Origin: Lachnospiraceae bacterium
GTDB lineage: Bacteria; Bacillota; Clostridia; Lachnospirales; Lachnospiraceae
Assembly: GCA_017526985.1 (NCBI GenBank)
Contig: JAFXQR010000061.1
Location: 1 to 40,706 of the forward strand
Length of the DNA: 40,706 nt
Direction of reading: 5' to 3'
The notes under the pieces were generated by a model. The model saw only the letters and a program-made list of their open reading frames with translations, was not told where the DNA came from and did no database searches. Of this stretch, positions 36,328-40,706 are shown piece after piece; the first letter of the stretch is position 1; each line of letters starts with the position of its first letter. A program made the translations under genes and the position numbers.

Positions 36328-36432
36328 ATAGGCTAATTGTATAATTAGTCCTATATTTACTATAAAGATTCTTGGTTATTGGTTAATAACAATATTACAC
36401 TTATTATAGGCTTATTGACAATCGCGGCCTAT
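36328..36432 (-). promoter_or_regulatory. Two 27-bp operators of the abiE operon
   Basis: Sites at 36328-36354 and 36406-36432 each begin with ATAGGC and end with CCTAT in inverted orientation, and each is exactly 27 bp. Their left arms are ATAGGCTAATTG and ATAGGCTTATTG (11 of 12 identical). The second is embedded in a longer perfect repeat, ACTTATTATAGGC (36399-36411) with its complement at 36427-36439. Both lie ahead of abiEi, matching the known two-site autorepression of AbiE systems. A minus-strand -10 (TATAGT, 36359-36364) lies between them; no good -35 is visible. Confidence 0.8.
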
Positions 36433-36518
36433 AATAAGTATAATTGTATACGGTGAAACTATTATTGTCAATATTTACATCGCAAACACAGAATCTATTT
36501 TGTTTTTTAGCATATACC

Positions 36519-36710
36519 TCATATTGTTTCCCTTTCCTGTTCAGTATCAGAAAATCTTCTACCATCTATGAAAGTCATCGGGGCAACAATACCATGCACC
36601 GTTACTCCAATGCTATTCCTTGCCTTCGGAGCAGTCTTTACCTTTCGGGCATATGCGTCTAACTCCGCGGTGGTTGTATCTACTGTTGAAGAATTATCAA
36701 TTTTCGGCAT
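36519..36710 (-). pseudogene. Short remnant related to the fragment at 40386
   Basis: 63 codons from the ATG at 36710, starting 15 bases after the stop of the ribbon-helix-helix gene and without a ribosome site. Residues 8-31 (VDTTTAELDAYARKVKTAPKA) align with VDEATREIDGYVRGVKENPKA of the fragment at 40386-40598. From memory this pattern resembles the C-terminal tail of Rpn/PD-(D/E)XK nuclease-family transposases, but no catalytic part is present and I cannot confirm it. The rest (GVTVHGIVAPMTFIDGRRF) is unrelated to the other copy. Alternatively it is a real small protein made with the repressor. Confidence 0.45.
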
Positions 36711-36725
36711 ATCGTGTAGCTTTTT

Positions 36726-36902
36726 TCAATGATTTCGTCGTGTTTTCTTTGTGCCAGTCTTTTCCTCATAATCCCGGATAGCTTGACGGATAAGAAAGAT
36801 TACCTCGCCGTTGATGGAACGCCCATCGTATTCGGCTAATTCTTTTAATTTTGTATGCGTATCACTGTCGATACGAAGCCCCAAATGTTTATCTTTTTCC
36901 AT
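36726..36902 (-). CDS. Ribbon-helix-helix (Arc-type) DNA-binding protein
   Basis: 58 aa: a short strand (DKHLGLRIDSDT) is followed by two helices (HTKLKELAEYDGRSINGEVIFLIRQAIRDYEE). This is the Arc/CopG ribbon-helix-helix pattern with the G-S-N turn between the helices. AAAGGAG lies seven bases before the ATG (first base 36902). It is divergent from the serine recombinase, with 158 bp between, where TAAGTACA repeats provide likely binding sites. It is probably the repressor of itself and of the recombinase. It could also be the antitoxin of a lost toxin. Confidence 0.8.
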   Translation of the reverse strand: MEKDKHLGLRIDSDTHTKLKELAEYDGRSINGEVIFLIRQAIRDYEEKTGTKKTRRNH

Positions 36903-36926
36903 AGGTATTCTCCTTTGGTCTCAAAT

Positions 36927-36987
36927 TAAGTACACTTTAAGACTTGAAGATGCTATAATGTTCAAAATGTACTTAAAATAAGTACAT
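36927..36987. promoter_or_regulatory. Operator/promoter region between repressor and recombinase
   Basis: ATGTACTTA (36967-36975) and TAAGTACAT (36979-36987) form a perfect 9-bp dyad with a three-base centre. A third half-site, TAAGTACA, lies at 36927-36934. Between them is an extended -10 (TGC-TATAAT, hexamer 36954-36959) facing the recombinase. A repressor bound to these sites would control both divergent genes. Confidence 0.65.
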
Positions 36988-37015
36988 AAGATTTTTGGAA
37001 AGGATGTGATATTTC

Positions 37016-37044
37016 GTTTCTTGTTGCCTACTTTAAGTAAAAAC
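37016..37044 (+). repeat. Candidate recombinase site R1
   Basis: The first 19 bases, GTTTCTTGTTGCCTACTTT, match site R3 (37762) at 17 positions. The ends GTTTC and AAAAC make it an imperfect dyad of 29 bp, the size of a serine-recombinase crossover site. It lies just before the recombinase ribosome site. A diverged inverted copy (R2; TTCGTTTC and GTCTACT on the minus strand) lies at 37675-37696, right at the recombinase stop. Confidence 0.5.
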
Positions 37045-37060
37045 ATAAAGGAGGCATCAT

Positions 37061-37678
37061 ATGGAAAAATACGGTTACATCAGGGTATCGTCCAAAGATC
37101 AGAATCCGGAACGGCAGTACGAGGCTTTGATACGATACGGCATCGATAGGGAGAACATATTTGTAGATTACTTGTCCGGAAAGGATTTTAATCGGCCTCA
37201 GTACAAACGAATGCTGAAAAAGGCAAAAGAGGGCGATGTACTTGTCGTTAAGAGTATTGATCGATTAGGACGGAATTATGAAGAAATCATTGAGCAGTGG
37301 CGTTTGATTTGTCGGAAGAAAAAGATTGATATTGAGGTGCTCGATTTTCCGTTGTTGAACACCAATCAGACCAGAGACGGATTGACCGGGGTGTTTATAT
37401 CGGATATCACTTTACAGATTATGGCATATCTTGCCCAAACGGAGCGTGAAATGATACGGCAGCGTCAAGCGGAAGGCATAGCAATCGCAAAAGCAAAAGG
37501 GATTCGATTTGGAGCGGTTAAAAAGGAAGTGCCGGTATCGTTTCTTGAAAACTATCAATTATGGAAAAGTGGAAAAATATCATCGCGGGAAGCTGCAAAA
37601 CGATCGGGAATGAGTCATACGACTTTTTATCGACGATGTAAAGAATATGAAAATATTTGTGAAAATTGTACCAAATAG
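37061..37678 (+). CDS. Small serine recombinase (resolvase/invertase family)
   Basis: 205 aa. The catalytic domain opens with YGYIRVSSKDQNPERQ (nucleophile Ser10, Arg8) and contains VVKSIDRLGRNYEEI, with the conserved Arg residues, and AQTEREMIRQRQAEGIAIAKAKG, the E-helix. A short helix-turn-helix ends it (WKSGKISSREAAKRSGMSHTTFYRRCKEY). Length and layout match resolvases and DNA invertases rather than large phage integrases. It would cut and rejoin DNA at short dyad sites; related repeats lie directly on both sides of the gene. AAAGGAGG precedes the ATG. It is probably repressed by the divergent ribbon-helix-helix protein. Confidence 0.94.
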   Translation: MEKYGYIRVSSKDQNPERQYEALIRYGIDRENIFVDYLSGKDFNRPQYKRMLKKAKEGDVLVVKSIDRLGRNYEEIIEQWRLICRKKKIDIEVLDFPLLNTNQTRDGLTGVFISDITLQIMAYLAQTEREMIRQRQAEGIAIAKAKGIRFGAVKKEVPVSFLENYQLWKSGKISSREAAKRSGMSHTTFYRRCKEYENICENCTK

Positions 37679-37761
37679 TAGACTTTTTGAAACGAATTTG
37701 ATACAATTTAACTATAAAATTTGTATAAGGGAAAAATTTTCAAAGATTCAAAAAATCAGAT

Positions 37762-37787
37762 GTTTCCTGTTGTCTACTTTGCGAAAC
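37762..37787 (+). repeat. Candidate recombinase site R3
   Basis: GTTTCCTGTTGTCTACTTT followed by GCGAAAC: a 26-bp element with GTTTC/GAAAC ends, in direct orientation to R1 746 bases away. It lies between the recombinase and the cyclase-like gene, close to where that gene's promoter should be. Confidence 0.5.
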
Positions 37788-37841
37788 AATGTAAAAGGAT
37801 TGGCCTAAATTATAATTTTCTTGAGGAGGAGAGCTAAGAGT

Positions 37842-38588
37842 ATGGACAAAAATCAAGAGATATACAAGGAATTGATAAATGCATGTTACGAAGATTATGC
37901 TGTTTGTTTTGCTGATATTTTAGGAACCAAAGAATTATTGATTCAATCGAAAACTCCTTACGATGCGGGGTTTCCTGAAGCTATACTCAATGCTTTAGCA
38001 AACCAAGCGAACAGTATTGAAAAAATAAAGGTTGTACAGATATCAGACTGTATGTACATAATAACAAAAATAGAAAATATAGATGAAATGATTCGTTTTT
38101 TGGGATGTCTTATTTTGCAGTTATTTAATAGTAGTGAGCAAAGAATAAATTATACCGGTTCGAATCCTATAAATAATTGTGATATGCCAATATTTATGTT
38201 GCGTGGTGGAATAACGCGAGGGAAAGCAGTTTTTCTTAATGAGCAGAAAAATATTATAGGACCTGCTTTATGTAGAGCCTATGAAATTGAATGCCAAGAG
38301 GCAATTAAACCAAGAATTGTTTTGGATGGTAATATAATAGAGATATTTAGAAACCGAGAAGATATTTTCTCGATAGACGAAGATGGCAAATATTACTTTG
38401 ATTTTCTGAAATATTGGACGAGTCGAAAAGAAAAAATCAATCTGGATTGGATGATTCCGATTTTAGAGAATAAAATAAATAAATGCATAGAAGAGGAAAA
38501 GAAAAAAGAAAATGAGAAAAATGTGATAATAAGCAAAAAAGACAAATTTGAGTGGATGATAAAATATATTAGAGATAGAGTTAATTAA
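37842..38588 (+). CDS. Class III nucleotide-cyclase-like protein
   Basis: 248 aa from the ATG at 37842; a TTG at 37821 overlaps the AGGAGG ribosome site (37825-37830). The sequence follows the class III adenylyl/guanylyl cyclase fold: FADILG with Asp25, QISDCMYII with Asp69 (the two metal-binding Asp), RGGITRGKAVF (121-131), then IIGPALCRAYEIECQEAIKPRIV (138-160), which corresponds to the usual G-x-x-V-N-x-A-x-R block. The transition-state Asn and Arg of canonical cyclases appear replaced (Cys144, Glu148). The Lys/Glu-rich C-terminus looks coiled. The setting resembles Pycsar-type anti-phage cyclases, but this is inference; it could also be a non-catalytic relative. AT-rich, unlike the core genes. 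Confidence 0.6.
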   Translation: MDKNQEIYKELINACYEDYAVCFADILGTKELLIQSKTPYDAGFPEAILNALANQANSIEKIKVVQISDCMYIITKIENIDEMIRFLGCLILQLFNSSEQRINYTGSNPINNCDMPIFMLRGGITRGKAVFLNEQKNIIGPALCRAYEIECQEAIKPRIVLDGNIIEIFRNREDIFSIDEDGKYYFDFLKYWTSRKEKINLDWMIPILENKINKCIEEEKKKENEKNVIISKKDKFEWMIKYIRDRVN

Positions 38589-38667
38589 AACTATATCTAA
38601 GATGATAATAATGATAGGCCACAAGGTACAACATATGGATAAGTCAAATAGGTAGGGAGGTATTGAT

Positions 38668-40020
38668 ATGGGATTATTAGGTGGTTTGTTGAATGCGGCT
38701 TCTGAGTTTGCTAAAAATACAGCCGAATACTATGAGAGTGAGCAAAAGAAAAACGCATTGATGGATGCTTCTGCTGTACCTGTTGCCGAAATACACAAGC
38801 GTTTAAAAAATGCTGGATTATCACTTGTTCCTGAGAATGAGGTTGAAGAATGGCGATATAATTGTATTACGGGAAATAAGGAATACTTCGAAGAAAACAC
38901 GGATTATAAATATTATATAGATGAATATGGGATGAATCCTATAATGTATCAGGTGCTTGGGAAAGAAATTTGGCATTTTAATACATCATATAATTATGCT
39001 AATAAAAATATATGGGGACATAGGGAGGGGGATATTAGGCTGATTTCAAGAAATCGCTATTATGAAGAGTCGTATCATAATTTAAACATAAAATATGGAG
39101 AAAAGTTCAAAAGACTTCAAATATCATATCTTAGGAATCTTGCAGAAGAAGATCCTCAGTTCAAAAAAGTATATTTAGAAATTAGAGAAAAAGATATATG
39201 CACAGAATTAATGCGTAAGGAGGGGATTCTTCGAATAAAAGCAAGGACTCAAGCTGAATTATTGGAGAAAGATGAGTTTGAAAATGATAAAGAATATGAA
39301 GAGAGAAAAAGAAATTATTATGCAAATTTTCTCGAGGAGAATGATGCTATAACGACGGATGCTGATTATATATATGAAGTAAAAGAAGTGGCGAGGAAAC
39401 GCGCAGAAGATGATTATAATGCGTTTATGAAGACAGAAAAAACAAAACTGTCGTTATTGGACGAGAAAAAATTGACTTTGCTTCATATGTATATAGCTCC
39501 ACCAATTGCATGGAAATTTAAAAGATATGATGCTAATGAAGAAAAAATATATTTTATGGAATCTGAGGCAATATCATTTAGTCCTTTTGGATATTCTATA
39601 AACCGTGAGATAGCAAGAGAAATAAAAAATAATCCCAAGAATGTGTGCTGGAATTACAAGTATTACAGTACAGATTATGATCCTTTGAAATTTCGTATAG
39701 AAATTGAAATAGTAGTTCCGGACGATAACACTATAGTTCCAAATAAAAAGGCCTCTATTGTTATAGAAAAAAATATATTTATAGATGATCAGGTAGTTTT
39801 ATATAATAAACTTTCCAAAATGTCATTATTTGAAGCTATTATAGAATGGCAATATTACTTAGAAAACCCTCAACCGTATGATTATGATATATATCACCGT
39901 AACATAACTGATCGATTGAAAGGAGCATCCCGAAAAGAATTAGAACAGTATTATAATAATAAAGAAATAATGTTTAAAATTAGAAATATTATTGAAAATT
40001 GCATTAATGGGAAAATGTGA
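38668..40020 (+). CDS. Unknown protein paired with the cyclase-like gene
   Basis: 450 aa; I recognise no family. It starts with a Gly/Leu-rich amphipathic helix (MGLLGGLLNAASEFAKN), and a charged, helical middle contains DEFENDKEYEERKRNY (from about residue 202). A more globular Tyr-rich C-terminal part follows (about 260-430, with strands such as FRIEIEIVVPDDN). There is no signal peptide, no clear membrane span and no TIR-like or nuclease motif. GGGAGG lies seven bases before the ATG. It follows the cyclase-like gene by 79 bases with no terminator, so they probably form one operon, and it is the natural candidate effector or partner. Very AT-rich, with ATA/AGA/TTA codons. Confidence 0.65.
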   Translation: MGLLGGLLNAASEFAKNTAEYYESEQKKNALMDASAVPVAEIHKRLKNAGLSLVPENEVEEWRYNCITGNKEYFEENTDYKYYIDEYGMNPIMYQVLGKEIWHFNTSYNYANKNIWGHREGDIRLISRNRYYEESYHNLNIKYGEKFKRLQISYLRNLAEEDPQFKKVYLEIREKDICTELMRKEGILRIKARTQAELLEKDEFENDKEYEERKRNYYANFLEENDAITTDADYIYEVKEVARKRAEDDYNAFMKTEKTKLSLLDEKKLTLLHMYIAPPIAWKFKRYDANEEKIYFMESEAISFSPFGYSINREIAREIKNNPKNVCWNYKYYSTDYDPLKFRIEIEIVVPDDNTIVPNKKASIVIEKNIFIDDQVVLYNKLSKMSLFEAIIEWQYYLENPQPYDYDIYHRNITDRLKGASRKELEQYYNNKEIMFKIRNIIENCINGKM

Positions 40021-40385
40021 CCTCTTGAATTTCAAGTGTCAAAAAACGATAGGATACTTTATACAGAATTGTTGAGGATATTAATAAATATGTTAGGGGA
40101 TATGATTTTATTTCTCTAGAAATTGTTATACTCGTTGTGGTATGCTAGTTCCTTTTCTGTTAGCTCGAATTGGATATTTCGTTACTATGAGGAAAAATCA
40201 CGCATATGTTGTTATTATTGATTTAGTAGAGAATAATACAAGCAGTTTATATGGGCTACTAAGGTCAATGATATTCTAGAATTGTTGAAGGATACTGTGT
40301 ACCGTTACAATATAGACAAAGGGCGATAAAAACTGACAAGAACCGGCTCAAGGGGACGAAAGGAGGTAGTCAATCCGTACAAAAT
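40021..40385 (+). other. Intergenic, AT-rich stretch without a convincing gene
   Basis: It contains only short open stretches: 45 codons from the ATG at 40142 and 30 codons at 40237-40329, in different frames and without ribosome sites. These may be decayed coding sequence. AAAGGAGG at about 40360-40367 is a good ribosome site but lies 18 bases before the next ATG. From about 40330 the composition becomes richer in G+C. Confidence 0.5.
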
Positions 40386-40598
40386 ATGCTAAACTATCTG
40401 CAGGAGAGTAAAGCTACTTCGGTGGTAGATGAGGCCACCAGAGAGATAGACGGCTATGTTCGGGGCGTAAAGGAGAACCCGAAAGCAGAGGAGGCGTATA
40501 TTGTCAAACCGCACGCTGTGGGCGGAGGAAAATGCGGATTGTTTTCGGAGACTTTGCAGCTGAATCGCGGAATGATTTCGGCGGCCGCAGGATGCTAG
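40386..40598 (+). pseudogene. Gene fragment related to the one at 36519-36710
   Basis: 70 codons. The frame is also open for some distance upstream of the ATG, without a start. The opening (NMLNYLQESKATSVVDEATREIDGYV) resembles, from memory, the end of Rpn/PD-(D/E)XK nuclease-family transposases, and VDEATREIDGYVRGVKENPKA matches the minus-strand fragment at 36710. The conserved pattern breaks after EEAYI; the remaining roughly 30 residues are unlike it. The DNA from about 40500 to the window end (40706) is GC-richer, with small hairpins (such as GCGG/CCGC) and no other gene I can support. Confidence 0.4.
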
Positions 40599-40706
40599 CG
40601 GCGTAACCGCGGGTTCTCGCCGGTTTGTTTGAGCGGCAGATATTCTGCTGTTGAAACAAGGCCGTGAGAAGTGCCCACAGCCTTTGTACATTGATAGATG
40701 AATAAG

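Noticed and set aside
36444-36662. Plus-strand 72-codon frame after the outward promoter
   Set aside because: Its start is a TTG inside the -10 box, it lacks a ribosome site, and it is antisense to the more coherent fragment at 36519-36710.
40389-40691. Minus-strand 100-codon frame at the window end
   Set aside because: It is antisense to the fragment at 40386-40598, rich in Arg/Ser/His, and has no ribosome site or recognised motif.
1-40706. CRISPR arrays, rRNA and tRNA genes
   Set aside because: Looked for regularly spaced repeats and for tRNA-like cloverleaf or rRNA-like stretches; none was seen.

Overview
The window looks like a chromosome segment of an anaerobic Firmicute, most probably a Lachnospiraceae-type Clostridium relative. 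The evidence is the gene set: YteP/YtcP-type sugar transport, DUF624/YesL, indolepyruvate:ferredoxin oxidoreductase, acetate kinase and clostridial-style lipoproteins. Strong AGGAGG ribosome sites and the moderate G+C of the core genes agree. I cannot name a species. I see no rRNA, tRNA or CRISPR array.

Region 1 (1-9366) is a cell-envelope and housekeeping block. It starts with the 3' end of an unknown gene. Next come a small membrane protein translationally coupled to a very large fusion (YidC-like insertase + CDP-glycerol glycerophosphotransferase + 7-TM/LtaS-sulfatase-like domain), an unknown lipoprotein, a NUDIX hydrolase and a MATE exporter. Region 2 (9384-12828, minus strand) holds a methyl-accepting chemotaxis protein and a beta-lactamase-fold serine hydrolase.

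Region 3 (12950-27260) is a plant cell-wall utilisation locus. A GH43 enzyme is followed by an ABC importer (lipoprotein + two permeases). A seven-gene operon then encodes an SGNH acetylesterase, an ABC exporter, a YesL-like protein, a TIM-barrel isomerase, a GH105 unsaturated-uronyl hydrolase, a GH28 enzyme and acetate kinase. The importer promoter and the esterase-operon promoter carry the same 14-bp CcpA/LacI-type operator at the expected transcription start. None of the hydrolases has a signal peptide, so I infer uptake of acetylated rhamnogalacturonan-type oligosaccharides followed by intracellular breakdown.

Region 4 (27260-34977) has a coupled CPA1 antiporter/TrkA pair on the minus strand, an iorA-iorB-paaK-like operon on the plus strand, and a membrane acyltransferase.

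Region 5 (about 35.1-40.7 kb) is visibly AT-rich and looks like an acquired defence/mobile island. It holds an AbiE toxin-antitoxin pair with two 27-bp operators, a ribbon-helix-helix repressor divergent from a serine recombinase, repeat sites around that recombinase, and a two-gene unit made of a class III nucleotide-cyclase-like protein and an unknown 450-aa protein. Two short related gene fragments bracket the recombinase and the two-gene unit. The cyclase-like/unknown pair and the triple-domain envelope fusion are the most promising candidates for undescribed biology.
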